DNA of 64,000 bases from Microbacterium cremeum (GTDB lineage Bacteria > Actinomycetota > Actinomycetes > Actinomycetales > Microbacteriaceae). This document shows, one piece after another, positions 28,614 to 39,327 of this stretch (position 1 is the stretch's first letter; the number at the start of each line of letters is the position of its first letter). A model generated the notes under the pieces. The model saw only the letters and a program-made list of their open reading frames with translations, did no database searches and was not told the origin of the DNA. The DNA lies in NCBI RefSeq assembly GCF_015277855.1, contig NZ_CP063812.1:1798001-1862000 (forward strand), given 5' to 3'. A program made the translations under genes and the position numbers.

Positions 28614-30959
28614 ATGCGGCGCCCGGCGCACCTGCGCCTCGTGCCGGTGGCCGCGGCCACGTGGTCGGCCGGCGCGGTCGCGATCCTGACGCCCGCGGCT
28701 GCCCCGGCGATCGCCGCAGGACTGTGGATCGTGGCTCTGACGGCTGTGGGGATGACCGCCGCATCCCGGCGCCGGTCACGCGTCGTGCCGGTGATCGTCG
28801 CGCTCGCCCTCGCGGGTGCCGCGGTCGCGGCATCCCACGTCGCCTTGACGGCGCCGGTGCGCGGCGCAGCCGCCGGGTTCGCCATCGAGGCGGGCCGCGT
28901 CATCGACGTGGAGGCGACCGTGATCGGCAAGGTCGAGCGCCGCGCCGGCGGCTCGCTCGCCTTCGACGCGCGCGCCACCCGGATCACGGCGGGCTCGCGC
29001 GCGCTCGAGGCCGCGGTCGACATCGTCGTGCGCGTCGATCCTGCAGACATCGAGCGCGGGGGAGCGGTCGACGTCGGTGCCGTGATCGTCGCCCGCGGCA
29101 CGGCGGCAGAGGCGCGACCGGGCGAGCGCGCCGCGTTCGTACTCTGGGCCTCGCGCGGCGTGGAGGTCGTCGGTCCGCCCGCCGGTGCGATGGCGGTCGC
29201 GGCCGACCTTCGGCATGGCCTCGTGGCCGCCGTCGCGGGTCTTCCCGGCGAGGGGGCGGGGCTGGTGCCCGGGCTCGCGGTCGGTGACACCAGCGCCGTC
29301 TCGCCCGACCTCGACGTGGCGATGAAGCAGTCGTCGCTCTCGCACCTCACCGCGGTGTCCGGGGCCAACTGCGCCCTCGTGGTCGGCATCGCCTTCGCGG
29401 TGACGGCCGCTCTCGGCGGTTCACGCGGCGCACGCGTCATCGTGGGACTGGCCGTGCTCGGCGGGTTCGTGCTGCTGGTGACCCCCGAGCCGAGCGTCGT
29501 GCGGGCCGCGGGCATGGCGTCCATCGCGATGCTCGCGGTGCTGCTCGGCCGCACGGGGGCCGGGCTCGCGATGCTGGCGCTCGCCGTCGCCGTGCTGCTG
29601 GCACTCGATCCCTGGCTCTCCGCCTCGCTCGGCTTCGCGCTGTCGGTTGTGGCGACCGCATCGCTGCTCCTGCTCGCGCGTCCTCTGGCCGAGGGACTCG
29701 GGCGGGCGATGCCGCGCCCCCTCGCGCTCTCGTTGTCGATCCCGCTGGCCGCGCAGCTCGCATGCGGGCCGCTGCTGGTGCTCATCGATCCGCGTGTGCC
29801 GCTGTACGGCGTCGCCGCCAATCTGCTCGCGGGCCCGGCGGCGCCGGTCGCGACCGTCGTGGGGCTGGCGGCCTGCCTCGCCGCGCCGCTGCCCCTGCTG
29901 CAGGCGGGGCTCGCCGGCCTGGCGTGGCTCCCCGCCTCGTGGATCGCCGCGACCGCGACCACGGTGACGGCGCTGCCGGCCGGGATGGTGCCGTGGTTCG
30001 AGGGGTGGGCGGGTGCCCTCGCGCTCACCGCCGTCGGTGCGGCGGTCGCCGTGGCGATCGCGGTGCGCAGGGGCCCCGGGCGTGCACGGCTGCTGCTGCG
30101 TGGCACCTCGCTCGCCCTCGTCGCGACGGTGACGGGGGTCGCGCTCGGCGGCGGCGCGCTCAGCACGGTGGCAGGGCGATGGACGCTCCCCGCGGACTGG
30201 AGCATCCTGGCCTGCGACATCGGCCAGGGCGATGCCGTACTGCTCCGGTCAGCGGGGAGCGTCGCCCTCGTCGACACCGGGCCGGATCCCGCGGCGCTGA
30301 GCGCGTGCCTCGCGCGCGCGGGGATCGACCGGATCGACCTGCTCGCGCTGACGCACTTCGACCTCGACCATTCCGGCGGCATCGCGGCCGTCGTGGGCCG
30401 GGTGGGAACCGTGATCCACGGTCCGCCGGACGACGACGGGCGCGTCGCGATCGCGAGCCTCGTCGCCGCGGGCGCGCACAGCGTCGAGGCGTCCGCCGGC
30501 GTGAGCGGCTCGCTGGGAGAAGCGCGGTGGCGCGTGCTGTGGCCGGCCGCCGGAAGCCGCGCGTTCGCGCCCGGCAACGACGCCAGCGTCGTGCTCGACG
30601 TGCGCGGGGGCGGGATCCCGGCGATCCTGCTGCTCGGCGACCTGTCGGCCTCGCCGCAGCGCGTGCTCGAGGCGTCCGGCGCACTGGTGCCGCCGTACGC
30701 GGTCGTCAAGGTCGCCCATCACGGCAGCGGGGATCAGGATGCCGGCCTCTACGCGTCGGCGGCACCGTCGCTGGCTCTCATCACGGTCGGAGCGGGCAAC
30801 GACTACGGGCACCCGCGCGACACGATCCTGGCGGTGCTCGAGGATCTCGGCGCGCAGGTGACGCGCACCGATCTGCACGGCATCGTGACGGTGGCGGAGT
30901 CGGCCGCGGGCCTGCGCGTGTGGCGCGAACGCGAGGACCGAGTCGGGGGTCGTCGGTAG
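28614..30959 (+). CDS. comEC: ComEC/Rec2 DNA internalisation channel protein
   Basis: 781 residues. The N-terminal part has membrane spans and a DUF4131-type domain. The central competence domain has many spans (about residues 220-500), with LSHLTAVSGANCALVVG and PSVVRAAGMASIAML. The C-terminal third is a metallo-beta-lactamase-like domain (CDIGQGDAVLLRS, LALTHFDLDHSGG, KVAHHGSGDQD) thought to degrade the non-transported strand. All domains are present and intact. The ATG at 28614 follows comEA by 2 bp. The TAG stop forms the first half of the holA -10 box. Confidence 0.94.
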   Translation: MRRPAHLRLVPVAAATWSAGAVAILTPAAAPAIAAGLWIVALTAVGMTAASRRRSRVVPVIVALALAGAAVAASHVALTAPVRGAAAGFAIEAGRVIDVEATVIGKVERRAGGSLAFDARATRITAGSRALEAAVDIVVRVDPADIERGGAVDVGAVIVARGTAAEARPGERAAFVLWASRGVEVVGPPAGAMAVAADLRHGLVAAVAGLPGEGAGLVPGLAVGDTSAVSPDLDVAMKQSSLSHLTAVSGANCALVVGIAFAVTAALGGSRGARVIVGLAVLGGFVLLVTPEPSVVRAAGMASIAMLAVLLGRTGAGLAMLALAVAVLLALDPWLSASLGFALSVVATASLLLLARPLAEGLGRAMPRPLALSLSIPLAAQLACGPLLVLIDPRVPLYGVAANLLAGPAAPVATVVGLAACLAAPLPLLQAGLAGLAWLPASWIAATATTVTALPAGMVPWFEGWAGALALTAVGAAVAVAIAVRRGPGRARLLLRGTSLALVATVTGVALGGGALSTVAGRWTLPADWSILACDIGQGDAVLLRSAGSVALVDTGPDPAALSACLARAGIDRIDLLALTHFDLDHSGGIAAVVGRVGTVIHGPPDDDGRVAIASLVAAGAHSVEASAGVSGSLGEARWRVLWPAAGSRAFAPGNDASVVLDVRGGGIPAILLLGDLSASPQRVLEASGALVPPYAVVKVAHHGSGDQDAGLYASAAPSLALITVGAGNDYGHPRDTILAVLEDLGAQVTRTDLHGIVTVAESAAGLRVWREREDRVGGRR

Positions 30960-30962
30960 GCT
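30957..30962 (+). promoter_or_regulatory. Leaderless-type -10 box of holA inside the comEC stop
   Basis: TAGGCT begins with the comEC stop codon TAG and ends 6 nt before the holA ATG at 30969. Confidence 0.55.
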
Positions 30963-30968
30963 GGGGGA

Positions 30969-32006
30969 ATGGCTTCACCCGCGCGCCGCGCCCCCGCGAA
31001 GGCGCCGCGCAGCGTCATCCCGCAACTCTCGTGGCGCGCACCTCAGCCGGCGCCGATCGTGCTCGTCTCAGGCCCCGAGGAAGTGTGCGCCGAACGCGCC
31101 ATCGCCGGGGTGCGCGACTACCTGCGCGCCGAAGATCCGACGCTGGAAGTGAGCGACGTACGCGCCGACGACTACGCGGCGGGAACTCTGCTCGGGGTCA
31201 CCTCGCCGTCGCTGTTCGGCGAGCCGCGGCTGGTGCGCGTCAGCGGCGTCGAGAAGTGCTCCGACACGTTCCTCGCCGAGGCGATCTCGTACCTCGCTGC
31301 GCCGCAGGACGGCGCGACGGTCGTGCTGCGGCACACCGGGGCGAGCGTGCGTGGCAAGAAGCTGCTCGATGCGATCCGAGCAGGTGAGGGCTCGGGCGTC
31401 GAGATCGCGTGCCCGGCCGTCAAGCGCGACTCCGATCGCTACGACTTCGCGGCCGGAGAGTTCCAGGCCGCGAGCAAGCGCATCGCTCCTGCCGCCCTGC
31501 GTGCGCTCGTCTCCGCCTTCGCCGACGACCTCACGGAGCTTGCTGCCGCGTGCCAGCAGCTCATCTCCGATGTCCCCGGAGACGTGACGGAAGACGTCGT
31601 GCAGCGCTACTACGGCGGCCGCGTCGAGACCTCGGCCTTCACGGTCGCAGACACCGCGATCGCCGGCCGCTACGGCGAGGCGCTGATCGCGCTGCGGCAC
31701 GCGCTGGCGTCCGGTGCCGATCCGGTGCCGCTCGTGGCCGCGGTCGCGATGAAGCTGCGCACGATGGCGCGGGTGGCCGGCGTGCGGGAGCCGTCGGCGG
31801 CCCTCGCCGCTCGGCTGGGGATGAAGGACTGGCAGGTCGATCGCGCCCGGCGCGACCTCGTGGGCTGGAACGAAGAGTCCCTCGGCCGCGCGATCCAGGC
31901 GACGGCGCGGGCAGACGCCGAGGTCAAGGGCGGCTCGCGCGACGCGGTCTTCGCCCTCGAACGCATGATCACGGTGATCGCGACGCGCGCCCCGTACGGC
32001 TCCTGA
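30969..32006 (+). CDS. holA: DNA polymerase III delta subunit
   Basis: 345-residue clamp-loader subunit that opens the beta sliding clamp. The N-terminal domain has IVLVSGPEEVCAERAIAGVRDYL. The middle and end show the AAA-like fold without a Walker A motif and the collar domain (DLTELAAACQQLISDV, AIAGRYGEALIALRHALASGADPVPLVAAVAMKLRTMARV, MKDWQVDRARRDL). The place after comEC and before rpsT is conserved in actinobacteria. Confidence 0.94.
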   Translation: MASPARRAPAKAPRSVIPQLSWRAPQPAPIVLVSGPEEVCAERAIAGVRDYLRAEDPTLEVSDVRADDYAAGTLLGVTSPSLFGEPRLVRVSGVEKCSDTFLAEAISYLAAPQDGATVVLRHTGASVRGKKLLDAIRAGEGSGVEIACPAVKRDSDRYDFAAGEFQAASKRIAPAALRALVSAFADDLTELAAACQQLISDVPGDVTEDVVQRYYGGRVETSAFTVADTAIAGRYGEALIALRHALASGADPVPLVAAVAMKLRTMARVAGVREPSAALAARLGMKDWQVDRARRDLVGWNEESLGRAIQATARADAEVKGGSRDAVFALERMITVIATRAPYGS

Positions 32007-32045
32007 TCAGCGCACGGGCCCGTCTGATCGCTGCGGACAGCAGAA

Positions 32046-32071
32046 AGGCCCGCCCCACACGGGACGGGCCT
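32046..32071 (-). terminator. rpsT terminator
   Basis: Read on the minus strand, AGGCCCGTCCC, a 4-nt loop and GGGGCGGGCCT form an 11-bp stem with one G-U pair, followed by TTTCTG. On the plus strand one position is a C-A mismatch, so it mainly serves rpsT. Confidence 0.75.
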
Positions 32072-32099
32072 CGGACCTGAAGGTCGGGTCTGCGCAGGC

Positions 32100-32360
32100 T
32101 CAGAGCGAAGCGACCTGCTTGGCGATCGCCGACTTGCGGTTCGATGCCTGGTTCTTGTGGATGACGCCCTTGCTGACGGCCTTGTCGAGCTTCTTGGTCG
32201 CCGTCGCCAGCGCCTTCTCGGCGGCAGCCTTGTCGCCGGCGGCAACGGCCTCGCGCGTACGGCGCACGTGCGTCTTCAGCTCGCTCTTGACGGCCTTGTT
32301 GCGCTCGCGCGCCTTCTCGTTGGTCTTGTTGCGCTTGATCTGCGACTTGATGTTCGCCAC
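32100..32360 (-). CDS. rpsT: 30S ribosomal protein S20
   Basis: 86-residue small-subunit protein binding 16S r[25 protein letters not shown] at the start, [20 protein letters not shown] at the end, rich in Lys and Ala. The start is the GTG at 32360, since the family begins (M)ANIKSQIKR; an upstream extension in the same frame is not part of the protein. It is convergent with holA and separated from it by a terminator. Confidence 0.97.
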   Translation of the reverse strand: MANIKSQIKRNKTNEKARERNKAVKSELKTHVRRTREAVAAGDKAAAEKALATATKKLDKAVSKGVIHKNQASNRKSAIAKQVASL

Positions 32361-32474
32361 GTGTCGACGTTCTTTCGTTCGAAGGGAATCGGATGGATGT
32401 GCCGGTCGGCGAGAGAGGGCGCCTCGCGGCGGTCGTGAGGGACGAACCCACACGCAAGCCAAACAAGGATTCTA

Positions 32475-33218
32475 TCAGGTCTCCCGCAGTTCCCGAGCCT
32501 GTCGAAGAGCGAGCGTCGTGATCGCGAGGTTCAGGACGGCGTTGAAGGCCTGCGGACGCATCGCGCTGACGAGGTGGCTGGTGCGGGGGAGGACGATCAG
32601 CTCGGCATGCCGGGCGACGCGCACGAACAGCTTCTCATTGACACGGAGCTGGTCGTACTGGCCGTTGACGAACCACAGCGGCACGTCGATCCGGTGCAGC
32701 GCCGACATCAGGTCCAGCACCGAAAGGCTGCGCAGCGCCAGGTCTTGCGTGTCGAAGGCATACCCGCCGGCTCCGAAGTCCTCCACGGTCTCGGGCGGCA
32801 GCGTGCGGTACAGCATCTGACGGGTCAGCCACAGGCCCCGGTCGGGCAGCGAGTCGAAGCCGCGCGCGAGCAGGCGGTACGCCGCGAGTCCCACGCCGCG
32901 CGGGATCGCCGTGCACGAAGCCGCGACGAGGCCCGCCACCGGTGGGCGGTCCCGGCTGCCGGCGTACTCGATCGACACGAGACCGCCCATCGAATGGCCC
33001 ACGAGCAGCACCGGACCGCGGGTCGCGGCATCCGTCACCGCCTCGTCGATGGTCGCGAGCGCACCGTCGAGCGAGTACTCCTCGGCCATTCGCGACCCAT
33101 GGCCCGGGAGATCGACGGCGACCACCGGATTCCCGCGTTCCCGGAGGTACTCCACCTGTGATCGCCACATCGTGGCGGACGTGCGGATGCCGTGGACGAG
33201 GACGACCTGGACCGCCAT
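32475..33218 (-). CDS. Alpha/beta hydrolase
   Basis: 247 residues. The oxyanion loop is LVHGIRTSATMW, the nucleophile serine is in VGHSMGG (about residue 95), the acid is in VNGQYD and the histidine is in RTSHLV. The fold and triad are complete. Similar sequences include esterases and lactonases; the substrate cannot be read. The ATG at 33218 lies 6 nt after TACTCT on the minus strand. Confidence 0.9.
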   Translation of the reverse strand: MAVQVVLVHGIRTSATMWRSQVEYLRERGNPVVAVDLPGHGSRMAEEYSLDGALATIDEAVTDAATRGPVLLVGHSMGGLVSIEYAGSRDRPPVAGLVAASCTAIPRGVGLAAYRLLARGFDSLPDRGLWLTRQMLYRTLPPETVEDFGAGGYAFDTQDLALRSLSVLDLMSALHRIDVPLWFVNGQYDQLRVNEKLFVRVARHAELIVLPRTSHLVSAMRPQAFNAVLNLAITTLALRQARELRET

Positions 33219-33224
33219 GCGCCC

Positions 33225-33230
33225 AGAGTA
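33225..33230 (-). promoter_or_regulatory. Leaderless-type -10 box of the hydrolase gene
   Basis: TACTCT on the minus strand, then 6 nt, then ATG at 33218. Confidence 0.5.
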
Positions 33231-33267
33231 GCCGCGGTGTGCGGAGGCCGGGCCCATCCGCCACCCG

Positions 33268-33273
33268 TACAAT
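33268..33273 (+). promoter_or_regulatory. -10 box of lepA
   Basis: TACAAT ends 9 nt before the ATG at 33283, giving a very short leader or none. Confidence 0.5.
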
Positions 33274-33282
33274 CGTCTGGAC

Positions 33283-35133
<1,851 letters not shown>

Positions 35134-35143
35134 GCTGGGGAAC

Positions 35144-35794
35144 ATGCGTCGAGGGAGCTTCCGGGACGACACCGTCGACTACGCCGCCGTCGGGGCGACG
35201 CAGGCGCCGGACCTCATGCAGTATCCGCCGGAGCGCAGCGTCCCGGCGGAGGAGTCATGGCGCATCGGCAGCGGCGAGGACCGCTTCCGTGCGGCGAGCG
35301 AGGCGCTGCTGTCGTGGACGGCGCAGCGCGGAGCCGGCCTCACGGTCAAGGACGTGCGTCCGGCCGCCGGTCCCATGTACTCCGGCGTGAGCTTCGACGC
35401 GGAGGGCAACCCGATCGCACCGAGTCGCTCCGAGGCGGAGCAGCGATTCGACGCCGACGGCACGCCGTACGTCGGCGCCGGCACCACGATCCGCGTCGAC
35501 GGGCGCGTGAAGGGCATGCGCGCCGATGCCGAGCTGCGGGTGATCTTCGCCGTCGAGGAGCCCCGTCGCGTGGGCTTCGCCCTCGGCACCGTGAGCGATT
35601 CCGTCGTCAGCGGCGAGGAGTCGTTCATGCTCGACTGGCTCGACAACGACGAGGTGTGGTTCACCGTGCGGGCTTTCGACGCTCCGCGCGCACTCCTGTA
35701 CAAGATGCTGCCCGCGCTCACGCGCCGCCGGCGCCGCGAGCTGTTCACCCGCTATCTGCGCGCGATCTCGCCGCTCTACACGACGCCCGCGTGA
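35144..35794 (+). CDS. DUF1990 family protein
   Basis: 216 residues of the DUF1990 family: DTVDYAAVGATQ near the start, WRIGSGEDRFRAASEALLSW, GAGTTIRVDGRV, RRVGFALGTVSDSVVSGEESFMLDWLDNDEVWFTVRAFD and a C-terminal RAISPLY. The fold is thought to be START/SRPBCC-like with a hydrophobic cavity, and the function is unknown. It lies between lepA and hemW, 7 bp before hemW. Confidence 0.85.
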   Translation: MRRGSFRDDTVDYAAVGATQAPDLMQYPPERSVPAEESWRIGSGEDRFRAASEALLSWTAQRGAGLTVKDVRPAAGPMYSGVSFDAEGNPIAPSRSEAEQRFDADGTPYVGAGTTIRVDGRVKGMRADAELRVIFAVEEPRRVGFALGTVSDSVVSGEESFMLDWLDNDEVWFTVRAFDAPRALLYKMLPALTRRRRRELFTRYLRAISPLYTTPA

Positions 35795-35801
35795 GGCGCT
35801 G

Positions 35802-37022
35802 ATGGGCTCCGCGCTTCCGCTGGGAGAGCCCGTGCCGGCGGACGGCTCGCTCCCTGCCGACGTACGGGTGGACGCAGGCACCGACTTCGGCGTGTACCTC
35901 CACGTCCCGTTCTGCCGCGTGCGGTGCGGCTACTGCGACTTCAACACGTACACGTCGTCGGAGCTTCGAGGGACGCGCCAGGACGAGTACGCCGACACGC
36001 TGCTGCGCGAGGTGCGGCTCGCCGAAGCCGTGCTTGCGCGGACCGGCGGCAACCGCCCGGCCACGACGGTGTTCTTCGGCGGCGGCACGCCGACCCTGCT
36101 GCCGGCCGGCGACCTGGCGCGCATGCTCGGGGGCATCCGCGAGGCGTTCGGAGTCGTCGACGGCGCCGAGGTCACCGTCGAGGCGAACCCCGACACGGTC
36201 ACCGACGCGGTCGCGGCCGAGCTCGCGGCGGCGGGGGTGACCCGGCTGTCGATCGGCATGCAGTCCGCCGTGCCGCACGTGCTGGCGGCGCTGGACCGCA
36301 CGCACGAGCCCGCGAATGTCGTGGCGGCCGTGCGCGCGGCGCGCGGCGCGGGGCTCGACGTCAGCGTCGACCTGATCTACGGTGCGCCGGGTGAGTCTCT
36401 CGAGGACTGGCGCGCCTCGCTCGAGGCCGCGATCGGGCTCCAGCCCGACCATGTCTCGGCGTATGCGCTCATCATCGAGGACGGCACGAAGCTGGCGCGT
36501 CAGATCCGTCGAGGCGAGGTCGAGGCGCCCGACGACGACCTGCAGGCCGACATGTACGAGCTGGCCGACGACCTCCTCGTCGGCGCCGGGTTCCAGTGGT
36601 ACGAGGTGTCGAACTGGGCGCGCGAGGACTCCCACCGCTCCCGTCACAACCTCGCGTACTGGACCGGGGCCGACTGGTGGGGGTTCGGACCAGGGGCCCA
36701 CAGTCACATCGCGGGGGTGCGCTTCTGGAACGTGAAGCACCCCGCCGCCTACGCGCAGCGGCTCGCGGCGGGGGAGTCCCCCGCCGCGGCGAGGGAGACG
36801 CCGGATGCTGCCGCCCGAGCGCTCGAGAACGTGCTGCTGCGCAGCCGTCTTCGCGACGGGCTGCCCGTCTCCGAGCTCCTGGGCGAAGGGCGGCACGCGG
36901 TCGCCGCGCTCATCGCGGACGGCCTTGTCGACGGTCCTGCCGCCGTCCGCGGAGGCCGGATCGTGCTGACCCGCCGGGGCCGGCTGCTCGCCGACGCGGT
37001 CGTGCGGGCACTCACCGAGTGA
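35802..37022 (+). CDS. hemW: Radical SAM protein HemW
   Basis: Heme chaperone of the radical SAM superfamily, often mislabelled coproporphyrinogen III oxidase. The 406 residues begin VYLHVPFCRVRCGYCDFNTY, with the cluster cysteines at C38, C42 and C45. FFGGGTPTLLPA and RLSIGMQSAV follow, and the C-terminal HemW domain has YEVSNWAREDSHRSRHNLAYW. A fourth cysteine in the true HemN pattern is absent, supporting HemW. Conserved order lepA-hemW-hrcA-dnaJ. Confidence 0.95.
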   Translation: MGSALPLGEPVPADGSLPADVRVDAGTDFGVYLHVPFCRVRCGYCDFNTYTSSELRGTRQDEYADTLLREVRLAEAVLARTGGNRPATTVFFGGGTPTLLPAGDLARMLGGIREAFGVVDGAEVTVEANPDTVTDAVAAELAAAGVTRLSIGMQSAVPHVLAALDRTHEPANVVAAVRAARGAGLDVSVDLIYGAPGESLEDWRASLEAAIGLQPDHVSAYALIIEDGTKLARQIRRGEVEAPDDDLQADMYELADDLLVGAGFQWYEVSNWAREDSHRSRHNLAYWTGADWWGFGPGAHSHIAGVRFWNVKHPAAYAQRLAAGESPAAARETPDAAARALENVLLRSRLRDGLPVSELLGEGRHAVAALIADGLVDGPAAVRGGRIVLTRRGRLLADAVVRALTE

Positions 37023-37054
37023 CGCGCCTCCGGGCCGAAGCGAGGCCGATCCGG

Positions 37055-37060
37055 TAGAAT
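37055..37060 (+). promoter_or_regulatory. -10 box of hrcA-dnaJ
   Basis: TAGAAT overlaps the first base of the CIRCE element, so HrcA binding would block RNA polymerase at this promoter. Confidence 0.55.
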
Positions 37061-37086
37061 TGGCACTCCAGTCATGCGAGTGCCAG
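37060..37086. promoter_or_regulatory. CIRCE operator of HrcA
   Basis: TTGGCACTC, a 9-bp spacer and GAGTGCCAG. This matches the CIRCE consensus (TTAGCACTC-N9-GAGTGCTAA) at 15 of 18 arm positions, and the two arms are complementary at 8 of 9. It lies 36 bp before hrcA. Confidence 0.9.
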
Positions 37087-37122
37087 ATGCTCTGGCGCCG
37101 GGAATCAGCGTGAGGAGGCGGG

Positions 37123-38163
37123 ATGGTCAGCGAGCGCGGGCTCCAGGTGCTGCGGGCGATCGTCCAGGACTACGTCGATACGCGCGAGCCGGTCGGCAGC
37201 AAGGCGATCGTCGAACGGCACGCGTTCGGCGTGTCGGCGGCGACGATCCGCAACGACATGGCCCTGCTCGAAGACGAAGACCTCATCGCCGCCCCCCACA
37301 CCTCCTCGGGCCGCGTGCCCACCGACAAGGGCTACCGCGTCTTCGTCGACCACCTCGCGGAGCTGCGTCCCCTCACACCCGCGCAGCGCTCCGCGATCGC
37401 ATCCTTCCTCGACGATTCCGGCGACCTCGACGACGTGCTGGCCCGCACCGTCCGCGCGCTGACGCAGCTCACCGGTCAGGTCGCGATCGTGCAGTACCCC
37501 TCGTTCGCGCGCGCGAACGTCACCCACGTCGAGCTGGTCCAGCTGGGCGGGGGGCGGATGCTGGTGATCGTCGTGACCGACACCGGCCGCGTGTCGCAGC
37601 GACTCACGCTCGTCGGCGACGAGTTCGACGAGCCGGACCTGGCGCGCATCCGCGCCGAACTCGGCACGCTGCTGGTCGGCAGGCCCGTCCGCGACGGGCT
37701 GCAGCGCATCGAGGACCGCTTGGCGGCCTCGGCTGCCCACGCCGCTGCACACGTCCGCGCGACCGACGAGATCGTCCGCACCGTCGCCGAGGAGCTCGAA
37801 GAGTTCCGTCAGGACCGGCTCGTGATGGCCGGGAGCGCGACGCTCGCGCGACGCGAGGCCGACTTCCGCGGCAGCATCTACCCGCTGCTCGAGGCGATCG
37901 AGGAGCAGGTCACGATCCTGCGGCTGATGGGCGAGATGGTCGCCGACGAGCACGGTCTCGCGGCGAGCATCGGACGTGAGAACGAGCCGTTCGGCCTGGC
38001 CGAGGCATCCGTCGTCGCAAGCGACTACGACGCCACCGGGTCCCGGGCGCGCGTCGGCGTCATGGGTCCGACGCGCATGGACTACCCGACCAATCTGGCG
38101 GCGGTGCGAGCCGTCGCGCGCTACCTCACGCGGATGCTCGAGCAGGACGAGAGCACGCGCTGA
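37123..38163 (+). CDS. hrcA: Heat-inducible transcription repressor HrcA
   Basis: 346-residue repressor of chaperone genes that binds CIRCE. N-terminal winged helix (LQVLRAIVQDYVDTREPVGSKAIVE, VSAATIRNDMALLEDEDLI), GAF-like domain, and the C-terminal GPTRMDYPTNLAAVRAVARYLTRML. An exact operator is in its own promoter, so the hrcA-dnaJ operon is autoregulated and heat-inducible. GTG or ATG ambiguity does not arise: ATG at 37123 with GAGGAGG upstream. Confidence 0.96.
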   Translation: MVSERGLQVLRAIVQDYVDTREPVGSKAIVERHAFGVSAATIRNDMALLEDEDLIAAPHTSSGRVPTDKGYRVFVDHLAELRPLTPAQRSAIASFLDDSGDLDDVLARTVRALTQLTGQVAIVQYPSFARANVTHVELVQLGGGRMLVIVVTDTGRVSQRLTLVGDEFDEPDLARIRAELGTLLVGRPVRDGLQRIEDRLAASAAHAAAHVRATDEIVRTVAEELEEFRQDRLVMAGSATLARREADFRGSIYPLLEAIEEQVTILRLMGEMVADEHGLAASIGRENEPFGLAEASVVASDYDATGSRARVGVMGPTRMDYPTNLAAVRAVARYLTRMLEQDESTR

Positions 38164-38214
38164 CCCGCACGCGCACACACGATCCCGCGGCCGAACCGCG
38201 GCAGGAAGGCGAAA

Positions 38215-39324
38215 GTGGCTGACCACTACGAGGTTCTCGGCGTCTCACGCGACGCCACCCCCGACGAGATCAAGAAGGCGTACCGGCGCCTCGCGCGGGA
38301 GCTGCACCCCGACGTGAACCCGGGGGAGGATGCGTCCGAGCGCTTCAAGCTCGTCACGCATGCGTACGACGTGCTGAGCGATCCCGAGCAGCGCGCGCGC
38401 TACGACATGGGCGGCGGCGACTCGCCGTTCGGCGGCGCCGGGGGCTTCGGCGGGTTCAACGACATCTTCGAGACGTTCTTCGGAGCCGCCGGCTCGCGGG
38501 GCGGCCGGCCCCGCTCGCGGCGCGAACGCGGGCAGGACGCGCTCGTGCGGGTCACGCTCGAGCTCAGCGACGTCGTGTTCGGGGTGCACCGCGAGCTCGA
38601 GGTCGACACGGCCGTGCTGTGTGAGACGTGTCAGGGTTCGTGCTGCCAGCCGGGGACCACGCCCGTCACGTGCGACATCTGCCACGGCACGGGACAGGTG
38701 CAGCGGCAGGTGCGGAGCCTGCTGGGCAACGTCGTCACGAGCCAGCCCTGCAACGTGTGCCAGGGATTCGGCACGACCATCCCGTATCCGTGCGCCACGT
38801 GCCAGGGCCAGGGCCGCGTGCGTGCACGTCGCACCGTGTCGCTCGACATCCCCGCCGGCGTCGAGACCGGCCTGCGGCTGCAGCTTCCGGGCTCCGGAGA
38901 GGTCGGGCCGGCGGGTGGCCCGAACGGCGACCTCTACATCGAGGTGACGGTCACGCCCCACGAGGTCTTCAGCAGGGACGGCGACGACCTGCTCGCGACG
39001 CTCGAGGTGTCGATGCCGGACGCGATCCTCGGGACGACGACCACGATCGAATCCCTCGACGGCCCCGTCGAGCTCGAGGTGCGCCCGGGCGTGCAGGCCG
39101 GCGACGTGCTCACGATCAAGGGGCGAGGCATCACACCTCTGCGCGGCACTCAGCGCGGCGATCTGCGCGTCGGAGTCCACGTCGTCACGCCCACGCGCCT
39201 CGACCACAAGGAGCGGGCGCTGATCGAAGAGTTCGCCAAGCGCACCAAGGCGCCGCAGCCCAGGCTCGCGGAGTTCCACCAGGGGCTGTTCGCGAAGCTG
39301 CGCGACCGCTTCCGGAACGGCTGA
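38215..39324 (+). CDS. dnaJ: Chaperone DnaJ (DnaJ2 type)
   Basis: Hsp40 co-chaperone of DnaK, 369 residues. The J domain at the N-terminus has HPD in ELHPDVNPG (about residue 33). A Gly/Phe linker and four zinc-binding repeats follow ([31 protein letters not shown]), then the C-terminal substrate domains. The first repeat ends in Ser-Cys instead of the usual x-Gly, but all cysteine pairs are present. GTG start at 38215 with AAGGCGAAA upstream. It is downstream of hrcA in the CIRCE operon. Confidence 0.97.
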   Translation: MADHYEVLGVSRDATPDEIKKAYRRLARELHPDVNPGEDASERFKLVTHAYDVLSDPEQRARYDMGGGDSPFGGAGGFGGFNDIFETFFGAAGSRGGRPRSRRERGQDALVRVTLELSDVVFGVHRELEVDTAVLCETCQGSCCQPGTTPVTCDICHGTGQVQRQVRSLLGNVVTSQPCNVCQGFGTTIPYPCATCQGQGRVRARRTVSLDIPAGVETGLRLQLPGSGEVGPAGGPNGDLYIEVTVTPHEVFSRDGDDLLATLEVSMPDAILGTTTTIESLDGPVELEVRPGVQAGDVLTIKGRGITPLRGTQRGDLRVGVHVVTPTRLDHKERALIEEFAKRTKAPQPRLAEFHQGLFAKLRDRFRNG

Positions 39325-39327
39325 CGG

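Noticed and set aside
28529..30709. 726-codon minus-strand frame opposite comEC
   Set aside because: Ser/Thr/Ala/Pro-rich shadow of hydrophobic codons on the other strand, with no recognisable domain.
35802..37022. Coproporphyrinogen III oxidase HemN
   Set aside because: Cysteine pattern and lepA-hrcA context indicate HemW, a heme chaperone-type protein.
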